A DNA stretch of 64,000 nt from Burkholderiales bacterium 70-64 (GTDB taxonomy: Bacteria; Pseudomonadota; Gammaproteobacteria; Burkholderiales; Burkholderiaceae_E). The notes beneath the pieces are model-generated. The model was not told the origin of the DNA and ran no database searches. It worked only from the letters and a program-made list of their open reading frames with translations. How positions within the stretch are numbered: position 1 is the first letter of the stretch; every line of letters begins with the position of its first letter. The translations under genes and the position numbers were made by a program. Positions 55,938-64,000 of this stretch are shown in pieces. The stretch is taken from the NCBI GenBank assembly GCA_001898645.1, contig MKUQ01000016.1:1-64000 (forward strand). The letters run 5' to 3'.

Positions 55938-56602
55938 CGCCTGCCCGCGACGATGAATGCACCGGCACGCCGCCCGGCACCGCGTGCATCGTGGAGGACG
56001 ACGACGCGCTCGCCGACGCGCTGCAGTTCCTGTTCGCCTCGCGCGGCCTGCGCAGCCGGCGCTTCGACTGCGCCGAATCGTTCCTCGAGTTCGTCGCGGC
56101 CCAGCCCCGCTGGCCCGCCGAACCTTCGTGCGTGCTGCTCGACGTGCGCATGCGCCAGATCTCGGGCGTGGAACTGTTCGACCGGCTGTGCGAGCGCGAT
56201 CCCGGGCACGCCGTGCCGGTGCTGTTCCTCACCGGCCACGGCGACATCGGGATGGCGGTGGAAGCCTTGAAGAAAGGCGCCTTCGACTTCTTCGAGAAGC
56301 CGTTCAACGACAACCGCCTGGCCGACCGGGTGGGCGAGGCGCTGCGCTGCTCGCAGACGCGCATCCGCCGCTCCAGCCACGAGGCCGAGCATCGGGCGCG
56401 CCTGGCGCGCCTGAGCGCGCGCGAGCGCGACGTCATGGCCCTGGTGCTCATGGGCAAGCGCAACAAGCTCATCGCCGACGAGCTGGGCATCAGCATGCGC
56501 ACCGTGGAGGTCCACCGCTCGAGCCTGTTCGCGAAGATGGAGGTGCGCAGCGCCGTGGAGCTGGCGCGCCTGCTTGCCCACGACGACGACCCGGAACGTT
56601 GA
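55934..56602 (+). CDS. Response regulator (FixJ/LuxR output)
   Basis: The 222-residue regulator has a receiver domain with acidic pair E21-D23, phospho-acceptor D70 in LLDVRM and the conserved Lys in FFEKPF, and a C-terminal LuxR-type HTH (LSARERDVMALVLMGKRNKLIADELGIS in part: ADELGISMRTVEVHRSSLF). It pairs with the kinase and most likely activates the tct genes downstream. Confidence 0.93.
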   Translation: MTPARDDECTGTPPGTACIVEDDDALADALQFLFASRGLRSRRFDCAESFLEFVAAQPRWPAEPSCVLLDVRMRQISGVELFDRLCERDPGHAVPVLFLTGHGDIGMAVEALKKGAFDFFEKPFNDNRLADRVGEALRCSQTRIRRSSHEAEHRARLARLSARERDVMALVLMGKRNKLIADELGISMRTVEVHRSSLFAKMEVRSAVELARLLAHDDDPER

Positions 56603-56629
56603 TTCGCTCCCGCCGCCTGCGGTTATCAT
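56599..56629 (+). promoter_or_regulatory. Possible promoter upstream of tctC
   Basis: TTGATT (56599-56604) and TATCAT (56624-56629) are separated by 19 bp, slightly long for sigma-70. Located between the response-regulator stop and the tctC ATG at 56661. Confidence 0.35.
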
Positions 56630-56660
56630 CGCCACCCATGTCGATCGCAGGAGAGCCCCG

Positions 56661-57713
56661 ATGAACCGGTCCGTGCATGCGCCGCCGCCTTGCGGCCCCG
56701 GCAACGCCCGACGCCGCATCGTGCGCCGCATCGCGGCCGGCGCTGGCCTGCTGCTGTCGGCCGCGCTGGGCACGCTCGGCGCATCGCCGGCGCTGGCACA
56801 GGACTGGCCCACGCGCCCGATCCGCTTCGTGGTGCCCTATCCGCCCGGCGGACCGCTCGACCAGGTGGCACGCGCGCTGGCCGAGAAGCTGCGCGAGCCC
56901 CTGGGCCAGCCGGTGGTGGTGGAGAACCGCCCCGGCGCGGGCGGCAACATCGGAGCCGAGATGGTCGCCCGATCCGCTCCCGACGGCTACACCATCGTGA
57001 TGGGGGCGGTGGCCACGCACGCGATCAACCCCTACCTCTACGCGAAGATCCCCTACGACGCGAACCGCGACTTCGCGCCCGTCACGCGCATCGCCACCGT
57101 GCCCAACGTGCTGGTGCTCAATCCGCAGACCGCGCAGCGGCTGGGCGTGCACGACGTCGCCGGCCTGGTCGCCTACGCGCGCCGTCATCCCGGCCAGCTC
57201 AACTACGGCTCGGGCGGCAACGGCAGCGCCGGGCACCTGGCCGGCGAGCTGCTCGAGACGCTGGCCGGCGTGAGCATGGTGCACATCCCGTACGCCGGCG
57301 CCGCGCCTGCCCAGCTCGGCCTGCTGGCCGGCCAGACCGACCTCATGTTCGACAACCTCGCCTCGGCGGCGCCGCAGATCCGCGCCGGCAAGCTGGCTGC
57401 CTTCGCGGTCACCACGGCCAGGCGCAGCGACTTCTTCCCCGAGCTGCCGACGGTCGCCGAGAGCGGCCTGAAAGGCTTCGACATCGACACCTGGTTCGGC
57501 GTGTTCGCCCCGGCGGGCACGCCCAGGCCGGTGGTCGACCGGCTCAATGCCGAGTTCACCCGCGCGCTGGCCGGCGCCGACATCCGCGAGCGGCTGGCGA
57601 AGATGGGCGCCCAGCCCTCCCCGCTCAGCCCGGAGGCGTTCGGCGAGTTCGTGCGCGCCGAGCAGGCCAAGTACCAGCGCATCGTGAAGGCCTCAGGGGC
57701 GCGCATCGACTGA
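56661..57713 (+). CDS. tctC: Bug/TctC tripartite tricarboxylate transporter binding protein
   Basis: The 350-residue binding protein has a basic N-terminus and signal peptide ending ALAQDWP, then the Bug pattern PIRFVVPYPPGGPLDQVAR and ENRPGAGGNIGAEMVA, whose loops grip carboxylates. It delivers a carboxylic acid to TctAB. Bug proteins are strongly expanded in Burkholderiales. The 210-bp gap to tctB holds a hairpin. Confidence 0.94.
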   Translation: MNRSVHAPPPCGPGNARRRIVRRIAAGAGLLLSAALGTLGASPALAQDWPTRPIRFVVPYPPGGPLDQVARALAEKLREPLGQPVVVENRPGAGGNIGAEMVARSAPDGYTIVMGAVATHAINPYLYAKIPYDANRDFAPVTRIATVPNVLVLNPQTAQRLGVHDVAGLVAYARRHPGQLNYGSGGNGSAGHLAGELLETLAGVSMVHIPYAGAAPAQLGLLAGQTDLMFDNLASAAPQIRAGKLAAFAVTTARRSDFFPELPTVAESGLKGFDIDTWFGVFAPAGTPRPVVDRLNAEFTRALAGADIRERLAKMGAQPSPLSPEAFGEFVRAEQAKYQRIVKASGARID

Positions 57714-57823
57714 TCTCGGCGCGACCTCGGGCCGCTCGTTACGGTTCATTCACGCGTTCCGAGCCGCTGGCGCCACACGATTGTGGAATCCACGCATGGA
57801 TCGATCGGCAGGCCGGCACTAAA

Positions 57824-57865
57824 CTTCCGGGGTTTGAGCTAGCCCCCTGCGGCTACCCCGGGAAG
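57824..57865 (+). promoter_or_regulatory. Hairpin in the tctC-tctB gap
   Basis: CTTCCGGGG (57824-57832) pairs with CCCCGGGAAG (57856-57865) with one bulged G, and an inner AGC/GCT stem may form in the loop. No T-tract follows. In binding-protein/permease operons such structures often stabilise the upstream message so that more binding protein than permease is made; that role is inferred. Confidence 0.4.
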
Positions 57866-57923
57866 ACAATCGGGGCTCCGCCGGTACGAAAACGAAACAA
57901 GGCGAAACGAGGAGACGGCGCCG

Positions 57924-58385
57924 ATGCGCATCCGCAACCACCGCGACTTCTGGTCCGGGATCATGTTCCTGGTGCTGGGAGTGCTGTTCGTGATCTTTTC
58001 CCAGGCCTACCAGCTGGGCACGCCGGCGCGCATGGGGCCGGGCTTCTTCCCGACCATGCTGGGCGTGCTCATGGCGCTGCTGGGGCTGCTCACCATGTGG
58101 ATCTCCACCGCGCACAGCAACCCCGAGACGCGCCTGGAAGGCGTGGGCTGGCGCGAGCTGTTCCTCGTGCTGGTAGCCATCGGCGTGTTCGCGGCCACTT
58201 TGACGCACCTGGGCATGGTGGTGGCGATCACGCTGCTGATCGCGATCTCGGCGATCGCCAGCCACGAGTTCAGCTGGAAGGAGACCATCATCTCCATCGT
58301 GGTGCTGCTGGTGCTCTCGGATCTGGTGTTCGTGCGGGGCCTGGAGCTGCAGTTTCCGGTCTGGCCGGCCTTCCTCACCCAGTAA
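57924..58385 (+). CDS. tctB: Tripartite tricarboxylate transporter small permease TctB
   Basis: The 153-residue protein has four hydrophobic helices. FWSGIMFLVLGVLFVIFS and the GTPARMGPGFFPTMLG segment (about 32-47) are TctB hallmarks. It forms the membrane unit with TctA, encoded 18 bp downstream. A GAGGAG ribosome site precedes the ATG. Confidence 0.94.
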   Translation: MRIRNHRDFWSGIMFLVLGVLFVIFSQAYQLGTPARMGPGFFPTMLGVLMALLGLLTMWISTAHSNPETRLEGVGWRELFLVLVAIGVFAATLTHLGMVVAITLLIAISAIASHEFSWKETIISIVVLLVLSDLVFVRGLELQFPVWPAFLTQ

Positions 58386-58403
58386 CCCGGAGCCTCGCGA
58401 AAC

Positions 58404-59915
58404 ATGGAACTGCTGTCCAACCTGGCGCTGGGCTTCTCCACCGCACTGTCGCTCGACAACGTCTTCTACTGCTTCATCGGGGTGCTGCTGGGCACGCTGA
58501 TCGGGGTGCTGCCGGGCATCGGGCCGGTAGCCACGATCGCCATGCTGCTGCCGATCACCTACAAGATGACCGACCCGACCACGGCACTGATCATGCTGGC
58601 CGGCATCTACTACGGAGCGCAGTACGGGGGATCGACCACCGCCATCCTGGTCAACCTGCCGGGCGAGACCTCCTCGGTGGTGACCACGCTCGACGGCTAC
58701 CAGATGGCGCGCAAAGGGCGCCCGGGTCCGGCGCTGGCCATCGCCGCCATCGGGTCGTTCTTCGCCGGCACGGTGTCCACGATACTGATCGCCGGCTTCG
58801 CCCCGCCGCTGGCCGAGGTGGCCTTCAAGTTCGGCCCCGCCGAGTACTTCTCGCTCATGGTGCTGGGCCTGATCGCGGCGGTGGTGCTCGCGCACGGCTC
58901 GATCCTCAAGGCCCTGGCGATGGTGGTGTTCGGCCTGCTCATCGGCATGGTGGGCACCGACGTGAACTCCGGGGTGGCGCGCTTCTCCTTCGACATCCCC
59001 GAGCTGACCGACGGCATCGAGTTCGCCGCGGTGGCCATGGGGATCTTCGGCTTCGGCGAGATCATCGCCAACCTCGAGCAGCGCGAGAATCGCGAGGTCT
59101 TCACCCGCAAGGTCGGGCGGCTGCTGCCCAGCATGCAGGAGTTCAAGGCCTCGATCGCCCCCATCATCCGCGGCACCGCCCTGGGCTCGTTCCTGGGCAT
59201 CCTGCCCGGCGGCGGCGCGGTGCTGTCGTCGTTCACCTCCTACGCCGTGGAGAAGAAGCTCTCCAAGACCCCCGAGCGCTTCGGCAAGGGCGCCATCGAG
59301 GGCGTGGCCGGTCCCGAGTCGGCCAACAATGCCGGCGCACAGACTTCCTTCATCCCGATGCTCACCCTGGGCATCCCGACCAACGCGGTCATGGCGCTGA
59401 TGGTCGCGGGCATGATGATCCACAACATCCAGCCCGGCCCGCAGGTGATGACCAGCAACCCCAGCCTCTTCTGGGGGCTGATCGCCTCGATGTGGATCGG
59501 CAACCTCATGCTGGTGGTCCTGAACCTGCCCATGATCGGCATCTGGATCAAGCTGCTCACGGTGCCCTACCGCATCCTGTATCCGGCGATCCTGCTGTTC
59601 TGCTGCGTGGGCGCCTACTCGATCAACAACAACGTGTTCGACGTGTTCGTCACCATCCCGTTCGCCGTCCTCGGCTACGTGTTCCGCAAGCTCGACTGCG
59701 AACCCGCGCCGCTGCTGCTGGGCCTGGTGCTGGGCAAGCTCATGGAGGAGTACCTGCGCCGCGCCATGACCATCTCGCGCGGCGACTGGTCGGTGTTCGT
59801 CACCCGGCCCCTGTCGGCCACCCTGCTGGCCATCGCCCTCGTGCTGCTGGTCATCGTCTTCATGCCGGCCATCGCCAAGAAGCGCGAGGAAGCCTTCTCC
59901 GAGGAAGAGACCTGA
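58404..59915 (+). CDS. tctA: Tripartite tricarboxylate transporter large permease TctA
   Basis: The 503-residue protein has about 12 helices. GVLPGIGPVATIAMLLPITYKM (from about 34) and YYGAQYGGSTTAILVNLPGE (from about 73) are TctA signatures, and PESANNAGAQTSFIPMLTLGIP is the second half-repeat. Transports a di- or tricarboxylate with sodium or protons. Confidence 0.95.
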   Translation: MELLSNLALGFSTALSLDNVFYCFIGVLLGTLIGVLPGIGPVATIAMLLPITYKMTDPTTALIMLAGIYYGAQYGGSTTAILVNLPGETSSVVTTLDGYQMARKGRPGPALAIAAIGSFFAGTVSTILIAGFAPPLAEVAFKFGPAEYFSLMVLGLIAAVVLAHGSILKALAMVVFGLLIGMVGTDVNSGVARFSFDIPELTDGIEFAAVAMGIFGFGEIIANLEQRENREVFTRKVGRLLPSMQEFKASIAPIIRGTALGSFLGILPGGGAVLSSFTSYAVEKKLSKTPERFGKGAIEGVAGPESANNAGAQTSFIPMLTLGIPTNAVMALMVAGMMIHNIQPGPQVMTSNPSLFWGLIASMWIGNLMLVVLNLPMIGIWIKLLTVPYRILYPAILLFCCVGAYSINNNVFDVFVTIPFAVLGYVFRKLDCEPAPLLLGLVLGKLMEEYLRRAMTISRGDWSVFVTRPLSATLLAIALVLLVIVFMPAIAKKREEAFSEEET

Positions 59916-60733
59916 TCGCGCTGAGGGTCGCCGACGGCCGCGGCCCCGCGCTCGAGCTGCTGCACGCCCCCGCCGGCCGCCGCGACGCGCCGGCGCTGCT
60001 GATGGTGCACGGCGCCTACACCAGCGCCTGGTGCTGGGCCGCGACCTTCATGCCGTATTTCTGCGACCGCGGCTACGACGTGTACGCCGTGTCGCTGCGC
60101 GGGCACGGCAACAGCCAGGGCCGCCAGTGGCTCGACCTGTGGGGGCTTGCCGACTATCTCGCCGACCTCCGGCGCGCCGCCGCCGCCATCGGGCGGCCGC
60201 TCACGCTGTTCGGCTCGTCCATGGGCGGGCTGCTGGTGCAGCGCTGGCTCTCGGCGGGGCATGCCGGCGATGCCGCCGTGACCATCGGCAGCGTGCCGCC
60301 CACCGGCATGTCGCATTCGATCGCCGGCATGCTGCTCGGCAGCCCGCACGGATTCGCGCAGGTGCTGCAGCTCGCGGTCTCGGGCGTGACGAACCCGCAC
60401 TTCCTGAAGCTCCTCGCCGAGCAGCCGATGCGCAGCGGCGCGTACGATCTGCACCATCGCCACCTCGGCCGCGAATCGGCTCGCGCGCTGTGGGAGATGG
60501 CTTGGACGCCGATGGTCGCGCGCTGCACGCCGGCCTGTCCGGTGCTGGCTGTCCATGGCGAATGCGATCGCATGATCCCGGCCTCCACGGCGCGGCACCT
60601 GGGCGACTTCCTCGGCGCGACAGTGATGACCTTCGAGGGAATCGGCCACGTCCCCATGATCGAGACCGAGTGGGAGCGCGTGGCCGAGGCGATCGAGACC
60701 TGGCTCGCGCTCGGCGAGCGGCCGCTCGACTGA
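59912..60733 (+). CDS. Alpha/beta-fold hydrolase
   Basis: The protein has about 273 residues with the alpha/beta-hydrolase order: oxyanion motif HGAYTS, nucleophile elbow GSSMGG, acidic residue in HGECDRMIP and the catalytic His in GIGHVPM. The first ATG (60002) lies at the oxyanion strand and would delete the first beta strands. CTG 59912 overlaps the tctA stop (CTGA) and restores them, so I use it. It may cleave an ester or lactone before or after uptake by TctCBA. Confidence 0.82.
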   Translation: MIALRVADGRGPALELLHAPAGRRDAPALLMVHGAYTSAWCWAATFMPYFCDRGYDVYAVSLRGHGNSQGRQWLDLWGLADYLADLRRAAAAIGRPLTLFGSSMGGLLVQRWLSAGHAGDAAVTIGSVPPTGMSHSIAGMLLGSPHGFAQVLQLAVSGVTNPHFLKLLAEQPMRSGAYDLHHRHLGRESARALWEMAWTPMVARCTPACPVLAVHGECDRMIPASTARHLGDFLGATVMTFEGIGHVPMIETEWERVAEAIETWLALGERPLD

Positions 60734-60818
60734 GGCGGTGAGGTCGGTCGGCGCGGATGCGGCCAGCCGCAGCACGCGCGGAACGGGGCACGCATAATGG
60801 CGACCGGAGACGACCGAC

Positions 60819-61727
60819 ATGACCGACGACACCCGTACCTCCGTCGCACCGCACCGGGTGGCCTTCCTGGGCCTGGGCGTGATGGGCTATCCGATGGCCG
60901 GCCACCTGCTGCGCGCCGGCCATGCGGTCACCGTCTACAACCGCACCGCCGCCAAGGCCGACCAGTGGCTGGGCGAGCACGGCGGCCAGGGCGCCGGCGC
61001 GCCGACGCCGCGCCAGGCCGCGCACGAAGCCGACATCGTGTTCGCCTGCGTCGGCAACGACGACGACCTGCGCTCGGTGGTGCTCGGCGAGCACGGCGCC
61101 TTTGCGGGCATGAAGCCCGGCGCGGTGTTCGTCGACCACACCACCGCCTCGGCCGCGGTGGCGCGCGAGCTGTACGAGGCCGCCGCGCACCGGGGGCTGC
61201 ACTTCGTCGATGCCCCGGTCTCGGGCGGCCAGTCCGGCGCGATCGAGGGCCGGCTCACCGTGATGTGCGGCGGCGACGCGCCGGCGTTCGAGCGCATCCG
61301 GCCGGTGGCGATGGCCTACGCGCGCGCGTGCACGCACCTCGGCGGCCCCGGCGCCGGCCAGCTCGCCAAGATGGTCAACCAGATCTGCATCGCCGGGCTG
61401 CTGCAAGGCCTCGCGGAAGGCATCGCCTTCGGGCAGGCCGCCGGCCTCGACATGAAGCGCGTTCTCGAGGTGATCGGCAAGGGCGCTGCCCAGTCGTGGC
61501 AGATGGAGCATCGCGGCGCCACCATGGTCGACGACGCGTTCGACTTCGGCTTCGCGGTAGACTGGATGCGCAAGGACCTGGGCCTGTGCCTCGACGAAGC
61601 CCGGCGCAACGGCGCGGCGCTGCCGGTGGCGGCCCTGGTCGACCAGTTCTACGGCGACGTGCAGCGCATGGGCGGCGCCCGCTGGGACACCTCGAGCCTG
61701 ATCAGGCGGCTGCGCAAGCCCCGTTGA
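60819..61727 (+). CDS. 3-hydroxyisobutyrate-dehydrogenase-family oxidoreductase
   Basis: The 302-residue beta-hydroxyacid dehydrogenase has the N-terminal Rossmann motif GLGVMGYPMAGHL (about 16-28), the substrate motif DAPVSGGQSGA (about 132-142) and the catalytic Lys in GAGQLAKMVNQI. Acts on a small hydroxy acid with NAD or NADP. It follows the Tct operon after 85 bp, with a possible own -10 (CATAAT near 60792), and may process the transported acid. Confidence 0.92.
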   Translation: MTDDTRTSVAPHRVAFLGLGVMGYPMAGHLLRAGHAVTVYNRTAAKADQWLGEHGGQGAGAPTPRQAAHEADIVFACVGNDDDLRSVVLGEHGAFAGMKPGAVFVDHTTASAAVARELYEAAAHRGLHFVDAPVSGGQSGAIEGRLTVMCGGDAPAFERIRPVAMAYARACTHLGGPGAGQLAKMVNQICIAGLLQGLAEGIAFGQAAGLDMKRVLEVIGKGAAQSWQMEHRGATMVDDAFDFGFAVDWMRKDLGLCLDEARRNGAALPVAALVDQFYGDVQRMGGARWDTSSLIRRLRKPR

Positions 61728-61778
61728 GCTTCTCCTTCTCCCACCCCTCTTTCCTTCCCCCCTTCCTTCGGAGCATCC

Positions 61779-62132
61779 ATGGCCTACCAGACCACCGCCT
61801 CGGGCCTGCAGTACGAAGACGTCACGCCCGGCACCGGCGACGAAGCCGCCAACGGCCAGCACGTGCGCGTGCACTACACCGGCTGGCTGTACGAGGACGG
61901 CCAGGCCGGCCGCAAGTTCGATTCGAGCAAGGACCGGGGCCAGCCGTTTTCGTTTCCGCTCGGCGCGGGCCACGTGATCCGCGGCTGGGACGAAGGCGTG
62001 GCCGGCATGAAGGTCGGCGGCACGCGCCGGCTGCTGATTCCGCCGCAGCTCGGCTACGGTGCGCGCGGGGCCGGCGGGGTCATTCCGCCCAACGCCACGC
62101 TGCTGTTCGAGGTCGAGCTGCTCGGCGTGTGA
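61779..62132 (+). CDS. FKBP-type peptidyl-prolyl isomerase
   Basis: The 117-residue single-domain FKBP has no signal peptide, so it is cytoplasmic. Core motifs are VHYTGWLYEDG, KFDSSKDRGQPFSFPLGAGHVIRGWDEG (recognised in parts) and IPPQLGYGARGAGGVIPPNATLLFEVELL. Catalyses proline isomerisation. A polypyrimidine tract (about 61731-61768) precedes it, with GGAG as ribosome site. Confidence 0.95.
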   Translation: MAYQTTASGLQYEDVTPGTGDEAANGQHVRVHYTGWLYEDGQAGRKFDSSKDRGQPFSFPLGAGHVIRGWDEGVAGMKVGGTRRLLIPPQLGYGARGAGGVIPPNATLLFEVELLGV

Positions 62133-62135
62133 ACG

Positions 62136-62164
62136 AAAAAAACCGGCGGTCTCGCGACCGCCGG
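62136..62164 (-). terminator. Intrinsic terminator of the PEP-CTERM gene
   Basis: On the minus strand CCGGCGGT-CGCGAG-ACCGCCGG (8-bp stem) is followed by TTTTTTT. It lies between the convergent FKBP and PEP-CTERM genes and serves the minus strand; the plus strand lacks a T-tract. Confidence 0.92.
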
Positions 62165-62188
62165 CTTCGGAACGACGTTGCAGCGTGC

Positions 62189-63010
62189 TTACGCGGGGCG
62201 GCGGCGCAGCGTCACGCCCATGCCGAGCATGCCCATGCCGAGCAGCGCCAGGGGCGCCGGCACCGGCACCGACTTGATCGATTCCATCAGGATGACCATG
62301 TCGTTGTAGTCGCAGTCGGCGCTCTGGCCGCAGTTGCCGCTCCGCGCGCCGACCGGCAGGTCTTCCCAGGCGAGCAGGATCTCGTTGGCCAGCCACGGCT
62401 TGGAGGTACCGGGCGCCAGGAAGGGCCACTGCATGTTCTGGCCGCTGCCCTGGTAAGCCACCAGCTGGTCGCCGCCGCCGGCGTTCAGGGCCGCCTGCGA
62501 GTAGTAGGTCGCGCCACCGGCGCCCATGAACAGGCCGAACACCGACGAGGAGAAGGTGATGGTCTGGATCGAGCTCGCGATCGGGACGCCGCCCGCGGTC
62601 ATCAGGTAGGTGGTGAACTCGCCCGGCGTGGTCAGCGACTCCGTCAGCACCGCGCGCTGGCCCGCCGCGGCCGTGGCTGCGTCGTAGATGGTCAGCATGT
62701 GGGCCGGGTTGCCCAGGTCGTAGATGCCGAACGAGTTGTTGCCGTTGTTCGACGTCAGCTCGAACACGAACGTGACCGCGGACGTGGCGGTGCTGCCGAT
62801 GGTCCACATCTCGTCCGGGCTGTACTGATTGGTGTTGACGAAGTTGGGCGAAATCGTCGTGCCCGGACCAGCCCACACGTTCTGCAGGTAGTCCTGCAGC
62901 GTCTTGCCGGCGCCGTCGTAGCTGCCCGACGTGGCCACCGGCGTCGCATATGCCGCGCCGGTCAACAGGGCGGCCCCTGCTGCCAGTGCGATCTTCTTGA
63001 ACGCTTTCAT
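62189..63010 (-). CDS. PEP-CTERM-type exported protein with DUF4114-like domain
   Basis: The 273-residue exported protein has a signal peptide (about 1-22, ending AYATPV). The C-terminus is a sorting tail: a VPAP motif, hydrophobic LALLGMGMLGMG and an RRR cluster, as recognised by exosortase/XrtA-type systems. The segment LAWEDLPVGARSGNCG ... DCDYNDMV is typical of DUF4114, probably calcium-binding. Such proteins are part of extracellular polysaccharide or biofilm matrices. No exosortase gene is in this window. A sigma-54-type promoter precedes it. Confidence 0.88.
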   Translation of the reverse strand: MKAFKKIALAAGAALLTGAAYATPVATSGSYDGAGKTLQDYLQNVWAGPGTTISPNFVNTNQYSPDEMWTIGSTATSAVTFVFELTSNNGNNSFGIYDLGNPAHMLTIYDAATAAAGQRAVLTESLTTPGEFTTYLMTAGGVPIASSIQTITFSSSVFGLFMGAGGATYYSQAALNAGGGDQLVAYQGSGQNMQWPFLAPGTSKPWLANEILLAWEDLPVGARSGNCGQSADCDYNDMVILMESIKSVPVPAPLALLGMGMLGMGVTLRRRPA

Positions 63011-63076
63011 GTCTCTGCCTCGCAAGTTCAGGAGATTTTCCTCACCGCGACGGGGGCCGCGGCTCGCGAGGGAGTA

Positions 63077-63092
63077 AGCACGTTCCATGCCA
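63077..63092 (-). promoter_or_regulatory. Sigma-54-type promoter of the PEP-CTERM gene
   Basis: On the minus strand TGGCATGGAACGTGCT matches the -24/-12 consensus TGGCACGN4TTGCW with two deviations. Both critical dinucleotides (GG and GC) are correctly spaced. Transcription would start near 63065, about 55 nt before the ATG. PEP-CTERM genes are known to be driven by RpoN with PrsR in several betaproteobacteria. Confidence 0.6.
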
Positions 63093-63198
63093 TCAATATG
63101 AATCAATGACTTACCCTTCACCGACCCCATCGCTGTAAGAATTCCCAACAAGATAAAATTCCGCTTTCCGGCGTCGCGACCGGCCTGGCCGCGGCGCC

Positions 63199-63206
63199 TA
63201 TACAAT
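63199..63206 (+). promoter_or_regulatory. Possible -10 element of glnS
   Basis: TATACAAT lies 33 nt before the glnS ATG. The -35 region is GC-rich and not convincing. The remaining part of 63011-63238 holds the divergent PEP-CTERM promoter only. Confidence 0.4.
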
Positions 63207-63238
63207 CGCCACTGCGCCCCTGCCTGCAGCCTGGTTCC

Positions 63239-64000
63239 ATGAGCGACGCCGCCCCCGACCCCCTCCGCACCGACGTTCCGGGCAACTTCATCCGATCCGT
63301 CATCGACGAAGACCTGCGCCTCGGCAAGCACGCCGGACGCCGCTGGAACGGCGAGCCCGGGCCGGCCCCGCAGCATCGCGACGCCCTGCCCGACCCGGCC
63401 GCCGTCCGCACGCGCTTTCCGCCCGAGCCCAACGGCTACCTGCATATCGGGCACGCCAAGTCGATCTGCCTGAACTTCGGGCTGGCGCGCGACTACGGCG
63501 GACGCTGCCACCTGCGCTTCGACGACACCAACCCCGAGAAGGAGGAGCAGGAGTACGTCGACGCCATCGTCGATGCGGTGCACTGGCTCGGCTTCGACTG
63601 GAAGGACGAGGTCGAGGACAACCTCTACTACGCCAGCGACTACTTCGGGCACTTCTACCGCATGGCCGAGTGGCTCATCGAGGCCGGCCACGCCTACGTC
63701 GATTCGCAGAGCGCCGAGGAAATCCGCGCCTCGCGCGGCACGCTCACCGAGGCCGGCAGCGATTCGCCGTTCCGCGACCGTCCGCCCGCCGAGAGCCTGC
63801 GGCTGCTGGGCGAGATGCGCGAGGGGCGGCACGCCGAGGGCACGCAGGTGCTGCGCGCGAAGATCGACATGGCCTCGCCGAACATGAACCTGCGCGACCC
63901 GGTGCTGTACCGCATCCGCTTCGCCGCGCACCATCGCACCGGCGAGCAGTGGTGCATCTACCCGATGTACGACTACGCGCACCCGCTCGAGGATGCGCTC
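63239..64000 (+). CDS. glnS: Glutaminyl-tRNA synthetase (5' part; runs off the window)
   Basis: The first 254 residues of a class I GlnRS are present. [15 protein letters not shown] contains the HIGH motif (69-72), and the GlnRS-typical [18 protein letters not shown] and [12 protein letters not shown] follow. It charges tRNA-Gln. The C-terminal half, including the KMSKS loop, lies beyond the right edge. An N-terminal segment of about 20 residues precedes the conserved [11 protein letters not shown]. Confidence 0.95.
   Translation, partial: MSDAAPDPLRTDVPGNFIRSVIDEDLRLGKHAGRRWNGEPGPAPQHRDALPDPAAVRTRFPPEPNGYLHIGHAKSICLNFGLARDYGGRCHLRFDDTNPEKEEQEYVDAIVDAVHWLGFDWKDEVEDNLYYASDYFGHFYRMAEWLIEAGHAYVDSQSAEEIRASRGTLTEAGSDSPFRDRPPAESLRLLGEMREGRHAEGTQVLRAKIDMASPNMNLRDPVLYRIRFAAHHRTGEQWCIYPMYDYAHPLEDAL

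Noticed and set aside
61731-61768. Polypyrimidine tract before the FKBP gene as a regulatory element
   Set aside because: It is only a compositional run; no structure or motif supports a function.

Overview
The window is high-GC chromosomal DNA from a betaproteobacterium, most likely in the Burkholderiales (inference). Supporting signs are the block lptG-lptF / pepA-holC-valS, CysB, Bug-type tripartite tricarboxylate transport, a PEP-CTERM exported protein behind a sigma-54-type promoter, and many IclR/LysR-regulated catabolic operons in which genes overlap by 4 bp. Housekeeping genes (pepA, holC, valS, alaS, glnS, a tRNA-Ala) alternate with accessory metabolic blocks.

Layout. (1) 1-7430 is a visibly less GC-rich accessory island that ends beside tRNA-Ala(CGC). 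A minus-strand operon (XRE repressor, ImmA/IrrE peptidase, DUF262/DUF1524 GmrSD-like nuclease, LOTUS-like RNA-binding protein) faces a plus-strand operon of two unknown proteins across a shared operator/promoter region, followed by a DUF2188 protein. A small recombinase-associated gene lies at the left edge. (2) 7465-18098 is core genome: tRNA-Ala, cysB, a family 39 glycosyltransferase, lptG/lptF, pepA, holC and valS. (3) 18103-29518 is a coenzyme-B12 mutase locus. One overlapping operon encodes a GlmE-like mutase subunit, GlmS, GlmL, an MmgE/PrpD protein and a complete TRAP transporter. Beside it lie a divergent MFS carrier and a second glmE paralogue coupled to a LuxR regulator. Residues that bind glutamate in characterised GlmE are replaced in both E subunits, so the substrate is probably not glutamate.

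(4) 29736-48297 is a catabolic operon of about 16 kb bracketed by two IclR regulators. It encodes a three-component biotin-dependent carboxylase (BCCP, biotin carboxylase, PYC/OadA-like carboxyltransferase), a HAD phosphatase, an acetoacetyl-CoA-synthetase-like ligase, a Tm-1-like protein, two SDRs, a complete Liv ABC importer, an amidase and a zinc alcohol dehydrogenase. The carboxyltransferase lacks the arginine that holds the pyruvate carboxylate. The gene set suggests oxidation of an imported alcohol to a ketone, biotin-dependent carboxylation to a beta-keto acid, and CoA activation. A broken sigma-54 activator gene remains at the 3' end. (5) 48329-54197 is a minus-strand run of alaS, an MFS carrier, a split chromate transporter, a NUDIX hydrolase and a TusA-like protein. 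(6) 54351-61727 holds a two-component system, a TctCBA transporter, an alpha/beta hydrolase and a 3-hydroxyisobutyrate-dehydrogenase-like enzyme. (7) The right end has an FKBP-type isomerase, the PEP-CTERM gene and the start of glnS.

The two strongest candidates for undescribed biology are the repurposed glutamate-mutase-like system in region 3 and the putative biotin-dependent ketone carboxylation pathway in region 4. The divergent nuclease/peptidase/LOTUS island in region 1 is a third. All functional claims come from reading motifs and context by eye; no database search was run.
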